64,000 bases of DNA from Chitinophagales bacterium (GTDB taxonomy: Bacteria > Bacteroidota > Bacteroidia > Chitinophagales > Chitinophagaceae), in the NCBI GenBank assembly GCA_017303455.1, contig JAFLBM010000001.1, forward strand, positions 209,449 through 273,448, written 5' to 3'. Both the position numbers and the translations under genes were made by a program. This document shows, piece after piece, positions 16,944 through 24,864 of the stretch (position 1 is the first letter of the stretch; the number at the start of each line of letters is the position of its first letter). The notes under the pieces are model-generated. The model saw only the letters and a program-made list of their open reading frames with translations, did no database searches and was not told the origin of the DNA.

Positions 16944-17324
16944 ATGCGTAAAACTCTGATTATAGCAATGATCAGTATCCACCTTTTTGGTAATACTGAA
17001 CTTGGGCAACTCTTTAAGCTACCCATGCTCATGACGCATTTCTTCCAGCATCACCGGCAAAATCCTGATCTTAGTTTTAGTGAATTTATAGCCATGCATT
17101 ATGGTGGTACTGATGGCACCAGTGCTGATGATGATATGGACAACCAGCTACCCTGCCATAATCTTCATCAAAACACTTTTTCAGTAGTTTATTCTTCCTT
17201 TGAAACCGATATTCCCTCCATTGAATTCCCAACATGGGAAACCAGTACATATGGCGACCGTTTGCTAACCGGTAATCCTTCCAAACACGTCACACTGATT
17301 CTGCAACCTCCCCGCAAGGCATAG
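16944..17324 (+). CDS. Small exported hypothetical protein
   Basis: A 126-residue protein with an N-terminal hydrophobic segment (RKTLIIAMISIHLFGNTELG) that looks like a signal peptide or anchor. Then comes LGQLFKLPMLMTHFFQHH and a His/Asp-rich middle (HYGG, ADDDMDN, CHNLHQN). I start it at ATG 16944 and not at the TTG at 16935, because the signal segment begins there. The histidines and acidic residues could bind metal. It lies between the AraC regulator and the heme-c genes, so it probably belongs to that locus. No family is recognised with confidence. Confidence 0.65.
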   Translation: MRKTLIIAMISIHLFGNTELGQLFKLPMLMTHFFQHHRQNPDLSFSEFIAMHYGGTDGTSADDDMDNQLPCHNLHQNTFSVVYSSFETDIPSIEFPTWETSTYGDRLLTGNPSKHVTLILQPPRKA

Positions 17325-17350
17325 TTAATCTTCCGCAGTGTTTTTTTAGC

Positions 17351-17372
17351 AAAAGAGAAAGATTTCTCTTTT
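17351..17372. repeat. Perfect inverted repeat after the small exported protein
   Basis: AAAAGAGAAA (17351-17360) pairs with TTTCTCTTTT (17363-17372) across a 2-nt loop, 27 nt after the stop codon at 17324. The remaining 120 bp to the next gene hold nothing else clear. There is no T tract after the stem, so a terminator function is doubtful. Confidence 0.5.
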
Positions 17373-17492
17373 AGCATTCCTGTACAGGTAGCTTAAAACC
17401 TGATGCTACCCGTATAACATCAGACTACATAAAACATAATGAATGGGCCGGCATATTTAAGCTGATCTGATTATTCAATCAAACCAACCTGT

Positions 17493-18212
17493 ATGAAAAA
17501 CAAATTCATTTACGTAGCGGCAGTTGTGGCTGCAGCAGTCATTGTATTAAATGCCTGCAGGCATGAAATATTAAACCCCGGTAACGGGGGTAGTGGAGGT
17601 GGCGGAACTGGTGGAGGCACCCCTCCGGCTGTTTCCAGTTGCAGCCCGGACACGGTCTATTTTGTAAACAGCATTATGCCCATCATCGCCTCCAATTGCA
17701 CCATGAGCGGATGCCACGATAACATCACTCATGCTGATGGTGTAGACCTTACTACATATACCAAGATCGTTCGTTATGTGGTGCCTGGAAATGCAGCCAA
17801 CAGTAAACTTTATAAAGAGATCATTAAAACCGGCAGTGAAAGAATGCCACCACCACCAATGGCACCGCTTACAGCTGCGCAGATAGCATTAGTGCAAAAA
17901 TGGATCAACCAGGGAGCAAAGAATAACAACTGTGTGGGTAGTTGTGACACAGCTACGTTTACTTACACTGCAGCCATTAAACCGATCATGACGGGTAAAT
18001 GTGTGGGTTGTCATAATCCCACTAATCTCGGTGGTAATATAGACCTTTCAACACATGCTGCGGTTAAAGTAACTGCACTCAATGGCAAGTTGTATGGTTC
18101 CGTGGCACACCTGACGGGTTATTCCCCCATGCCTAAAAATTCAGCAAAACTTTCCGATTGTGAAATCAGGCAGATACAGAAATGGATCACAGCCGGATCA
18201 CAAAACAATTAA
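17493..18212 (+). CDS. Heme-c domain lipoprotein (two heme-binding modules)
   Basis: A 239-residue lipoprotein with signal peptide and lipobox VLNAC (C22), then a Gly-rich linker (about 29-44). Two cytochrome-like modules follow. The second has canonical CVGCH (C170-H174). The first has C69-X4-C74-H75, a longer spacing than CXXCH. Each module has distal Met-containing segments (ERMPPPPM, YSPMPKNS) that could supply the axial ligand. It resembles planctomycete-type c domains. The protein should be a periplasmic or surface electron carrier. The next gene encodes a one-heme relative, 11 bp downstream of the stop. Confidence 0.85.
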   Translation: MKNKFIYVAAVVAAAVIVLNACRHEILNPGNGGSGGGGTGGGTPPAVSSCSPDTVYFVNSIMPIIASNCTMSGCHDNITHADGVDLTTYTKIVRYVVPGNAANSKLYKEIIKTGSERMPPPPMAPLTAAQIALVQKWINQGAKNNNCVGSCDTATFTYTAAIKPIMTGKCVGCHNPTNLGGNIDLSTHAAVKVTALNGKLYGSVAHLTGYSPMPKNSAKLSDCEIRQIQKWITAGSQNN

Positions 18213-18223
18213 AATCCATCAAG

Positions 18224-18604
18224 ATGAAAGTAATCATTTCAGTTTTACTGCTTTCCTGTGTCGTATTCATAAGCTCCTGTTATTATGATAAGGAAGAGTT
18301 ATTGTATGGTGGTGCCAACAGTGCTCCCTGTACAGATTCGGCGGGTACCGTTTCCTATGCACAGAAAATTGTTCCCATGTTACAGCAATATTGCTACAGT
18401 TGTCATACAGGTAGTTTTCCATCTGGCAATGAATTGATGGGAACCTATGCTTCGGACAAGGCCATGGCGCAGAATGGGAAACTTTTTGGCACTGTCAATC
18501 ATTCAACCGGATTTTCACCCATGCCCAAAGGGATGCCTAAAATGACAACCTGCCAGATTGCGACCATCAGGAAATGGATCGATTCAGGGATGCTTAATAA
18601 TTAA
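18224..18604 (+). CDS. Monoheme c-type lipoprotein
   Basis: This 126-residue lipoprotein has signal peptide and lipobox ISSC (C19) and one heme-c motif CYSCH (C57-H61). The end GFSPMPKGMPKMT..QIATIRKWIDSGM closely parallels the second module of the upstream protein, so they are paralogues. I start it at ATG 18224, which gives a clean signal peptide and avoids overlap with the upstream gene. It is probably a periplasmic electron-transfer partner in the same operon, with OB-fold, YceI and DUF5777 genes downstream. Confidence 0.82.
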   Translation: MKVIISVLLLSCVVFISSCYYDKEELLYGGANSAPCTDSAGTVSYAQKIVPMLQQYCYSCHTGSFPSGNELMGTYASDKAMAQNGKLFGTVNHSTGFSPMPKGMPKMTTCQIATIRKWIDSGMLNN

Positions 18605-18623
18605 ACTTTAAAATCCACCAGGA

Positions 18624-19082
18624 ATGAAACGAAAAAAGAAAATCATTCTCTATGTGATATTGTCAGTGCTGGTAATTGCCGGCGCTGCGGCTATCTACAT
18701 ATACAAAGAGTATAACAGGGCTCATAAAGACACAGCAAAATTAAAAGCAGACTATACTGTGAACGCTACCGATTTTATCAACGAGTTTTCTGGCAATGAA
18801 CAGGCTGCGAATAAAAAATACTGGGATAAGATCATCCATGTGGATGGACTCGTAAAATCTGTAGACAAAGATGACAGGGGCTTTTATTCCATTATAATCG
18901 GGGACACAGCTTCCGTGTCATCAGTTCGTTGCAGTTTGGACAGCATTCATAACAATGAAGCAGCAACAGTAAAACCCGGAAACCTGATTGGCATAAAAGG
19001 GATCTGCTCTGGTTTTAATGCTGATGAACTCCTGGGGTCTGATGTAATTCTTGTTCGCTGTGTAATTGATCCCAAAAAATAA
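18624..19082 (+). CDS. Membrane-anchored OB-fold protein (tRNA_anti-like)
   Basis: A 152-residue protein with one N-terminal transmembrane segment (about 6-27, after KRKKK) and a periplasmic domain. The domain has the pattern of the tRNA_anti-like OB fold: a helix AADFINEF-like segment (NATDFINEFSGNEQAANKKY), IIHVDGLVKSVD, a VRCSLD strand and a GIKGICSGF strand. Such domains occur in Bacteroidota secreted proteins of unknown ligand. It sits between the heme-c lipoproteins and YceI, 19 bp after the former and 24 bp before the latter, so co-transcription is likely. The function is unknown. Confidence 0.75.
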   Translation: MKRKKKIILYVILSVLVIAGAAAIYIYKEYNRAHKDTAKLKADYTVNATDFINEFSGNEQAANKKYWDKIIHVDGLVKSVDKDDRGFYSIIIGDTASVSSVRCSLDSIHNNEAATVKPGNLIGIKGICSGFNADELLGSDVILVRCVIDPKK

Positions 19083-19106
19083 TTTCCTAAACAAAAAATC
19101 TTGAGT

Positions 19107-19667
19107 ATGAAAAACAGGTTTTTAATGATCGCTGTAGCTGCTTTGATCAGCAGTAGCTCTTTCGGGCAAAAGTATTTTACCAAAACCGGTAAAATTAATT
19201 TCGATGCAACAACAGCCAGTTCCCCTGAAAAGATTGAAGGGATTAACCGGACTGCCACCTGTGTGGTGGATACAAAGACGGGGAACCTGCAGTTTGCTTT
19301 GTTAATGAAAGGGTTTGAATTTGAAAGGGCATTGATGGAAGAGCATTTCAATGAGAACTATGTAGAGAGTCATAAATTTCCAAAGGCGGAGTTTAAAGGT
19401 GTGATCAGTAATAACGAGGCGGTGAATTATAGCAAGGATGGAACTTATTCCGTGAAGGTGAAAGGAAAACTGACCATGCACGGCGAAACAAAAGATGTGG
19501 AAACAGATGGTAAGCTGGTCATTCAAAATGGTAAAATAACTGCTACTGCTGACTTCAACGTATTGCTGGCTGATTTTAAAGTGTCGATACCCGGATTAGT
19601 GGCTGATAAAGTTGCTAAAACAGCTAAGATCTCTGTAACCTGTTCGCTTGAACCCCTGAAGGGATAA
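19107..19667 (+). CDS. YceI-family periplasmic protein
   Basis: A 186-residue exported protein with a signal peptide ending near SSSFGQ. It is a YceI-like lipocalin-type barrel: KYFTKTGKINFDATTAS near the N-terminus, EEHFNENY with KFPKAEF in the middle, and KGKLTMHGETKDVE and LADFKVSIPG toward the end. YceI proteins bind polyisoprenoid-like lipids. I start it at ATG 19107 and not at the TTG at 19101. With the heme-c proteins next door, a quinone or isoprenoid electron-transfer role is plausible but only inferred. DUF5777 follows after 12 bp. Confidence 0.87.
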   Translation: MKNRFLMIAVAALISSSSFGQKYFTKTGKINFDATTASSPEKIEGINRTATCVVDTKTGNLQFALLMKGFEFERALMEEHFNENYVESHKFPKAEFKGVISNNEAVNYSKDGTYSVKVKGKLTMHGETKDVETDGKLVIQNGKITATADFNVLLADFKVSIPGLVADKVAKTAKISVTCSLEPLKG

Positions 19668-19679
19668 AACCTGATTATC

Positions 19680-20591
19680 ATGAAAAAACTATCGGTCTCT
19701 ATTTTTTTGCTGCTGTTCCTTTTTTCCGGTATCACTTTATTAGCGCAGGATGAAGACCTGCTGAAACTGGTGGGCGAAGAAAAACCCAAAAAGGAAATAA
19801 CAAAATATGCGTTCAAATCCCCCAGGGTCATTAACAGCCATTCGATGGAATTTTTAAATCCCGGTACAATGGACTTCAGAATTCTGCACCGGTTCGGACA
19901 AATAAACCAGGGATATAAGAACCTCTTTGGTCTTGACCAGGCCAGTATGCGGATGGGATTCGATTTTGGTATCCTGCAAAACCTGATGATTGGTATCGGA
20001 AGAAGTACTTATAAAAAAGAACTGGATGGCTTTATCAAATTTGCTCCCATCCGTCAGTCAAAGGGACCCCGGAGTTTCCCGGTTACTCTGGCATTAGTTT
20101 CAGGAATGACGATGAATGGTCTTGACTGGGCTGATCCTTCCCGGAAGAATTTCTTCACTTCCAAACTGGGTTATTATTTCCAGGCGATCATTGGAAGGAA
20201 ATTCAGCGAAGCATTCACATTACAAATATCACCAACCATGGTGCATAATAACCTGGTGCCGTTGCAATCTGATCCTAATAATATCTATGCGATCGGTATT
20301 GGAGGAAGAATAAAACTCTCTCAGCGTATCGCTTTCACCTGGGATTATTCGCATGTCGTTGTGGGTATGGCTGACAGTGGCTATTACCACCCGTTATCGG
20401 TTGGTTTTGATATTGAAACCGGGGGCCACGTTTTCCAGTTGCATTTTTCGAATGCCACAGGAATGAACGAACGGGCTTTTATTACAGAAACAACAGGGCA
20501 ATGGGGAAAGGCAGAAATACGGTTTGGATTTAACCTTTCAAGGGTATTCCAGATCAAAAAGAAAAAACACTCTAAACACGCAGATAAGTAA
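19680..20591 (+). CDS. DUF5777 outer-membrane beta-barrel protein
   Basis: A 303-residue protein with signal peptide (cleavage near LLAQDED) and alternating-hydrophobicity strands typical of an outer-membrane barrel. Segments such as FKSPRVINSHSMEFLNPG, DFRILHRFGQIN and FGLDQASMRMGFDFG match the DUF5777 family, which is often found with YceI and c-type cytochromes in Bacteroidota. It is the last gene of the heme-c/OB/YceI operon and is followed by a strong hairpin. A specific function is not known; a lipid- or electron-linked outer membrane role is inference from the neighbours. Confidence 0.83.
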   Translation: MKKLSVSIFLLLFLFSGITLLAQDEDLLKLVGEEKPKKEITKYAFKSPRVINSHSMEFLNPGTMDFRILHRFGQINQGYKNLFGLDQASMRMGFDFGILQNLMIGIGRSTYKKELDGFIKFAPIRQSKGPRSFPVTLALVSGMTMNGLDWADPSRKNFFTSKLGYYFQAIIGRKFSEAFTLQISPTMVHNNLVPLQSDPNNIYAIGIGGRIKLSQRIAFTWDYSHVVVGMADSGYYHPLSVGFDIETGGHVFQLHFSNATGMNERAFITETTGQWGKAEIRFGFNLSRVFQIKKKKHSKHADK

Positions 20592-20618
20592 TACTGCAAG
20601 GATGTTGCGATAATATTA

Positions 20619-20661
20619 ATTACCCGGATGTATGTGGTTATGCATCCGGGTAATATTTTTG
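20619..20661 (+). terminator. Terminator of the heme-c/YceI operon merging with the next promoter
   Basis: ATTACCCGGATG (20619-20630) pairs perfectly with CATCCGGGTAAT (20643-20654). The following TATTTTTG (20654-20661) serves both as the T tract and as a -7 element for the next gene. Confidence 0.8.
20654..20661 (+). promoter_or_regulatory. -7 promoter element TATTTTTG of the DUF6660 gene
   Basis: It matches TAnnTTTG, directly abuts the terminator stem, and ends 6 nt before the ATG at 20668. A leaderless mRNA is predicted. Confidence 0.5.
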
Positions 20662-20667
20662 CAACGG

Positions 20668-20991
20668 ATGAAACTTATCAACTACATATTTTCCTTTTAT
20701 TTAATAATGCTTTCAGTAGTGCCCTGCTGCCCGCCTGATGATTGCGACAATGAAATAACTGAGCAAGGGGTCAGTCATGAAAGCCAGGAGGAGGATTGCG
20801 GTGGTTGTTCTCCTTTCTTTAGTTGCGAAGGCTGCGCAGCTACTACTGTTACCGTTGAACCCGTTTGTTTCGAAATTACTCCTGCACAATGTATAATTGT
20901 ATATACAGGGTATATACAAAATCCCCTCCCTGATATTGACTACGATTTCTGGCAGCCGCCGAAAATAGTTGAATGTATCTCTGCTGCTTAA
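20668..20991 (+). CDS. DUF6660-like cysteine-rich exported small protein
   Basis: A 107-residue protein with an N-terminal hydrophobic segment (KLINYIFSFYLIMLSVVPC) and a Cys-rich middle (CCPPDDC, CGGCSPFFSCEGC). It ends in a Tyr/Pro/Asp-rich tail. I start it at ATG 20668, right after the -7 element, and not at 20632. The layout fits DUF6660 proteins, which commonly precede TonB-dependent receptors in Bacteroidota; a receptor follows after 42 bp. The cysteines may bind a metal, such as copper, zinc or iron. The family call is from resemblance and is moderately certain. Confidence 0.7.
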   Translation: MKLINYIFSFYLIMLSVVPCCPPDDCDNEITEQGVSHESQEEDCGGCSPFFSCEGCAATTVTVEPVCFEITPAQCIIVYTGYIQNPLPDIDYDFWQPPKIVECISAA

Positions 20992-21033
20992 AGCACAAAC
21001 TGATTTTTTGATACATCAAACCATTTTCAGAAA

Positions 21034-23193
21034 ATGAATAAAATTATTTTATTGATAGCGGCATTAGTGTGCACTACTATATCTTTTGGACAGCATACAA
21101 TTAAAGTAAAAATTATTGATGCTGAAACAAAAGAACCCTTACCCAATACATCTATTAGTTCAAAAGGAACAGACCCCGGGTCAGCTTCGGATAGTTCCGG
21201 TGAAACAAGAATTCGTATACCCGAAGGTAAACGGGTGCTGCTATTTTCTCATGTAGGTTATCAGTCAAAAGAAATAACTGTGGAAATCCCCTTTAAAGAC
21301 TCATTACTCCTGGTAGAAATGCAGCCCAAAGAAGAAGAGGAAGAAGAAATCGTCATTCAATCCACCCGTAGTTCAAGAACGATCAGGGATATACCTACAA
21401 GGGTAGAGTTTATTGCCGGGGAAGAACTGGATGAGAAGGCGAATATGAAACCCGGTGATATCCGGATGGTGCTGACAGAGAGTACCGGTATTCAGACACA
21501 ACAAACTTCAGCCACTTCAGCTAATTCATCTATCCGTATCCAGGGGCTGGATGGAAGATATACCCAGTTACTCAAAGACGGGTTTCCCTTATATGCCGGT
21601 ATGAGCAGCGGATTGGGGCTATTGCAAACCCCGCCGCTGGATATGAAACAATTTGAAGTGATCAAGGGATCCGCTTCCACTTTGTATGGCGGAGGTGCTA
21701 TTGCAGGGCTGGTAAATCTTATTTCTAAAACACCGCAACAGGAACGGGAATTGAGATTTCACCTGGACGCTACTTCTGCAGGCGGGTTGAATACAAGTGG
21801 TTTTTATGGAGAAAAGTATGGAAAAACCGGTATGACTGTTTTCGCTTCCCGGAACAGCAACGCCCCGTATGATCCCGCTGATATCGGGTTGACGGCAATC
21901 CCCAAATTTGAACGCTATACGATCAATCCTAAATTCTTTGCGTATTTCAACAGTAAGGCCACACTGAGTGCGGGAGTAAATATTACCCACGAAGACAGGA
22001 CAGGCGGAGATATAGATTATATTAAGAAGAATAAGCCTTCCGGTTTTTATGAGAATAATAATACAGACCGGTACAGTTCACAGGTGAAATTTGAATACCT
22101 GTTCAACAGCGGGAATCATCTTACTGTAAAAAACAGTTTTAGCCGTTTTCAACGGGTTATAACATCGCCCGGTTATGTGTTTAACGGGACACAGGATGCC
22201 AGTTTTTCAGAGCTCACTTATGTATCAACCCGTGAAAAGATGGAATGGATCACCGGTATTAACCTCGTAACTGATCATTTTAAAGAACAGCAATTAACTG
22301 TCACTACGCCCAGGGATTATAAACAATCAACTGCCGGATTATTTATTCAGAATAACTGGAAGCTGAATGAGAACTTTCACCTCGAGACAGGTATCAGGGG
22401 TGATAATGTAAAAGATTACGGGTTTGTGTTATTACCCCGGGTTTCTGCACTGATCAGGTTCAGCCCAAAATTAAGTTCAAGAATTGGAGGCGGGTTGGGG
22501 TACAAAACGCCATCTGTATTTACAGAGGAAAGTGAACGCCTGCAATACAGGGATGTATTACCCATTGATGATAACGTGAATAAACTGGAGAGGAGTTACG
22601 GGGTTAATGCAGATATCAACTACAAAACAAAGTTTGCAGATGGGGAAGTAAGTTTCAGCATCAATCACCTGTTTTTTTATACCCGGATCTCTGATCCGTT
22701 ATTGTTACAACCTGCTGGCGGCGTTTACCGGTTTAATAATGTGAATGGCCATTTCGACAGCAGGGGAATGGAGACCAATGTGAAACTGGGATATGGGGAT
22801 TTTAAATTATTCCTCGGCTATACTTTCACAGAAGCCAGCCTGCACCAGGGAACTGTTGAAACAGAAAATTTCCTCACTCCCCGGCATCGGCTGAATTCCG
22901 TACTGATGTATGAAGTGGAAGAACAATGGAAACTGGGTCTCGAAGCGTATTATTTCAGCAAGCAGCAACTAAGCGACGGAACAACAGGAAGGCCTTACTG
23001 GATAACTGGGTTTATGGCAGAGAAACTCTGGGAAAAATTTTCTGTGTATATCAATTTTGAGAATTTTCTGGATACAAGGCAAACACGGTATGAAAGTATT
23101 TATACCGGATCAATAACCAACCCTGTATTCAGGGATATTTATGCCCCGCTGGATGGATTTGTGGTAAATGGAGGTATCAAACTAAGATTGTAA
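21034..23193 (+). CDS. TonB-dependent receptor with carboxypeptidase-regulatory-like N-domain
   Basis: An outer-membrane receptor of 719 residues. Signal peptide (about 1-20, cleavage after FGQ), a carboxypeptidase-regulatory-like domain (about 22-98: HTIKVKIIDAETKEPLPNT to LLLVEM), a plug domain (about 108-235: IRDIPTRVEFI, IRIQGLDGRYTQLLKDG, FEVIKGSASTLYGGGAIAG) and a 22-strand barrel. It ends in aromatic-rich strand GGIKLRL. An acidic EEEEEE stretch lies between domains. The substrate is probably a metal complex or siderophore, but the sequence does not say which. The DUF6660 protein directly upstream supports metal uptake. Confidence 0.9.
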   Translation: MNKIILLIAALVCTTISFGQHTIKVKIIDAETKEPLPNTSISSKGTDPGSASDSSGETRIRIPEGKRVLLFSHVGYQSKEITVEIPFKDSLLLVEMQPKEEEEEEIVIQSTRSSRTIRDIPTRVEFIAGEELDEKANMKPGDIRMVLTESTGIQTQQTSATSANSSIRIQGLDGRYTQLLKDGFPLYAGMSSGLGLLQTPPLDMKQFEVIKGSASTLYGGGAIAGLVNLISKTPQQERELRFHLDATSAGGLNTSGFYGEKYGKTGMTVFASRNSNAPYDPADIGLTAIPKFERYTINPKFFAYFNSKATLSAGVNITHEDRTGGDIDYIKKNKPSGFYENNNTDRYSSQVKFEYLFNSGNHLTVKNSFSRFQRVITSPGYVFNGTQDASFSELTYVSTREKMEWITGINLVTDHFKEQQLTVTTPRDYKQSTAGLFIQNNWKLNENFHLETGIRGDNVKDYGFVLLPRVSALIRFSPKLSSRIGGGLGYKTPSVFTEESERLQYRDVLPIDDNVNKLERSYGVNADINYKTKFADGEVSFSINHLFFYTRISDPLLLQPAGGVYRFNNVNGHFDSRGMETNVKLGYGDFKLFLGYTFTEASLHQGTVETENFLTPRHRLNSVLMYEVEEQWKLGLEAYYFSKQQLSDGTTGRPYWITGFMAEKLWEKFSVYINFENFLDTRQTRYESIYTGSITNPVFRDIYAPLDGFVVNGGIKLRL

Positions 23194-23196
23194 ATA

Positions 23197-23223
23197 AAAG
23201 AGCCGGGTCAGCCGGCTCTTTTT
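23197..23223. terminator. Bidirectional terminator between TonB receptor and ferritin
   Basis: The stem AGAGCCGG / CCGGCTCT is flanked by A-rich and T-rich runs, so it can serve both convergent genes. Confidence 0.8.
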
Positions 23224-23241
23224 ATCTTGTACGTAGACTAT

Positions 23242-23742
23242 TTATTCTTTTCCCCTGTAATTCATGATATCCCTGTCAAAGAGGTAGAGGCCGCTTTTGT
23301 CGTCACCGATCATTTCCATCTTATCGTTTAATGTCCTGGCTACTCTTTCTTCCTCGATTTGTTCGTTCACATACCATTGCAGGAAATTATGCGTGGCATA
23401 ATCCTTTTCCGTAAGTGAAAGATGGACCAGGTCATTTATACTGTTACTTACTTTCAGCTCATGCTTAAGATATTCTTCAAATAGTTTTTTTAATGAGGGA
23501 AAAGTCACCATCGGCTGGGTTAAGGCCGGAATAGCCGCAAACCCGCCTCTTTCATTTATAAAACGGACCAGCTTGAGCATGTGCATGCGTTCTTCATCCG
23601 ATTGTTTATAGAAAAACTCGGTAACCCCTCCGAGGCCGGGTTGAATTTCACACCAGGAAGCCATAGCAAGATAGGCTTGTGAAGATTCAGCTTCCATCTG
23701 CACTTGTTTGTTCAGGGCTTCCTGTACTGATTTGCTGACCAT
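23242..23742 (-). CDS. ftnA: Ferritin (non-heme, FtnA type)
   Basis: A 166-residue ferritin subunit that oxidises ferrous iron and stores it in a 24-mer shell. Candidate ferroxidase ligands are E17 (in QMEAESSQAYLAM), E50/E51 and H54 (SDEERMHML), with the later conserved glutamates in YVNEQIEEE. The helices and length are normal for bacterial FtnA. It is transcribed toward the TonB receptor and away from the nitroreductase. It fits the iron and redox content of the region. Confidence 0.95.
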   Translation of the reverse strand: MVSKSVQEALNKQVQMEAESSQAYLAMASWCEIQPGLGGVTEFFYKQSDEERMHMLKLVRFINERGGFAAIPALTQPMVTFPSLKKLFEEYLKHELKVSNSINDLVHLSLTEKDYATHNFLQWYVNEQIEEERVARTLNDKMEMIGDDKSGLYLFDRDIMNYRGKE

Positions 23743-23803
23743 AGGTTTTTATTTTAAAGTTACAAAAGCTTTAGCAGAACCTGTTAGTTCAGTACCTGCT
23801 CCC

Positions 23804-23811
23804 TATTTTTG
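23804..23811 (+). promoter_or_regulatory. -7 promoter element TATTTTTG of the nitroreductase gene
   Basis: It matches TAnnTTTG and ends 14 nt before the ATG at 23826. Confidence 0.5.
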
Positions 23812-23825
23812 CCCAAATTATACAA

Positions 23826-24407
23826 ATGAATCCCGAACAGTTTAATACTCTAATCCGCAGCCGCCGCTCCGTTTTTCCCGATCAGCTTGATGCGGGTAAA
23901 ATAGTGGACGATGCAATAATTAAAGAAATCCTTATCAATGCCACCTGGGCACCCAATCATGGCAAGCAGGAACCCTGGCATTTTACTGTTTTTTCCGGAG
24001 AAGGGCTGCAAAAATTGGCAACTTTTCAAAGTGAATTGTATAAACAGGAAGCAGGTGAGAATTTTAAAGAGATCACCTATGCTAAACTGCAGCAGAATCC
24101 GCTGAAAGCCTCGCATATCATTGCGATTGGTATGAAAAGAACGAGTAATAAGAATATTCCCGAGATCGAAGATATTGAAGCGGTCTCCTGTGCTGTACAG
24201 AATATATACCTTTCGGTTACGGCATATGGGCTGGGAGGTTATTGGACCACGGGCGGAGTAACCTATAAAGAAAGTGCAAAATCATTTTTTGGTTTGGGAG
24301 AAGAAGATAAATTGCTTGGGTTCTTCTATATTGGACATATAGCGTTACCATCAACCGGTGGTACGAGGAAATCAATCGAAGAAAAAACAACCTGGATAAA
24401 CGGATAG
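23826..24407 (+). CDS. Nitroreductase-family FMN oxidoreductase
   Basis: A 193-residue flavoprotein of the nitroreductase fold that uses NAD(P)H and FMN. RRSVFPDQL near the N-terminus carries the FMN-phosphate-binding arginines, and INATWAPNHGKQEPWHFTVF is typical of the YdjA-like branch. AVQNIYLSVTAYGLGGYWTT is the helix that lines the flavin. It is followed 5 bp later by the SET gene, so the two are likely co-transcribed. The physiological substrate is unknown. Confidence 0.9.
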   Translation: MNPEQFNTLIRSRRSVFPDQLDAGKIVDDAIIKEILINATWAPNHGKQEPWHFTVFSGEGLQKLATFQSELYKQEAGENFKEITYAKLQQNPLKASHIIAIGMKRTSNKNIPEIEDIEAVSCAVQNIYLSVTAYGLGGYWTTGGVTYKESAKSFFGLGEEDKLLGFFYIGHIALPSTGGTRKSIEEKTTWING

Positions 24408-24412
24408 ACGGC

Positions 24413-24844
24413 ATGGCAAAAACAATTACCACACCTCCGTATCATATATATTACCCGGTCAAAGTTGCCAAAAGCAAAATTGCGGGCAAGGGAGCATATG
24501 CTTTGCAACGGATACCTGCCCGCAAAAAGATCGGCGACCTTGGCGGCGTTATTATTACGATGAAGGAAGCCATGCGGTTGATCAAAAATTTAAAAGTGAT
24601 CAACCTGGTGGAACTGGATGATGACCTGGCCCTGAATGCATCAGCTAATCCGAACGATATACGGTTCATTAACCATTCCTGTGATCCCAATACTTATTTA
24701 AGAGTAATGAAGAACAGGGTGGAATTTTATGCTTTAAAGAATATTAAAAAAGGAGAGGAACTGAGCTGTGATTATGGAGAAACCCATCATGATGGCAAGC
24801 TCCCCTGTCGTTGCGGAGCTAAAAATTGCAGGGGATTTATCTGA
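24413..24844 (+). CDS. Bacterial SET-domain protein
   Basis: A 143-residue SET-domain protein, the fold of S-adenosylmethionine-dependent lysine methyltransferases. SET motifs: SKIAGKGAYALQ (the N-SET GxG-like motif), the signature FINHSCDPN at 85-93, the catalytic-type CDYGE near 119-123, and a post-SET cysteine cluster C132-X-C134-X4-C139, which with C90 can bind zinc. It is 5 bp after the nitroreductase. Substrates of bacterial SET proteins are mostly unknown; ribosomal and DNA-binding proteins have been suggested for some. A lysine-rich H1-like protein is encoded at 37336, but no link is shown. Confidence 0.88.
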   Translation: MAKTITTPPYHIYYPVKVAKSKIAGKGAYALQRIPARKKIGDLGGVIITMKEAMRLIKNLKVINLVELDDDLALNASANPNDIRFINHSCDPNTYLRVMKNRVEFYALKNIKKGEELSCDYGETHHDGKLPCRCGAKNCRGFI

Positions 24845-24864
24845 TACCTAGCACATCTTTATTT

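Noticed and set aside
17351..17372. Terminator after the 126-residue exported protein
   Set aside because: The stem is AT-rich with a 2-nt loop and no T tract follows. I list it only as an inverted repeat.
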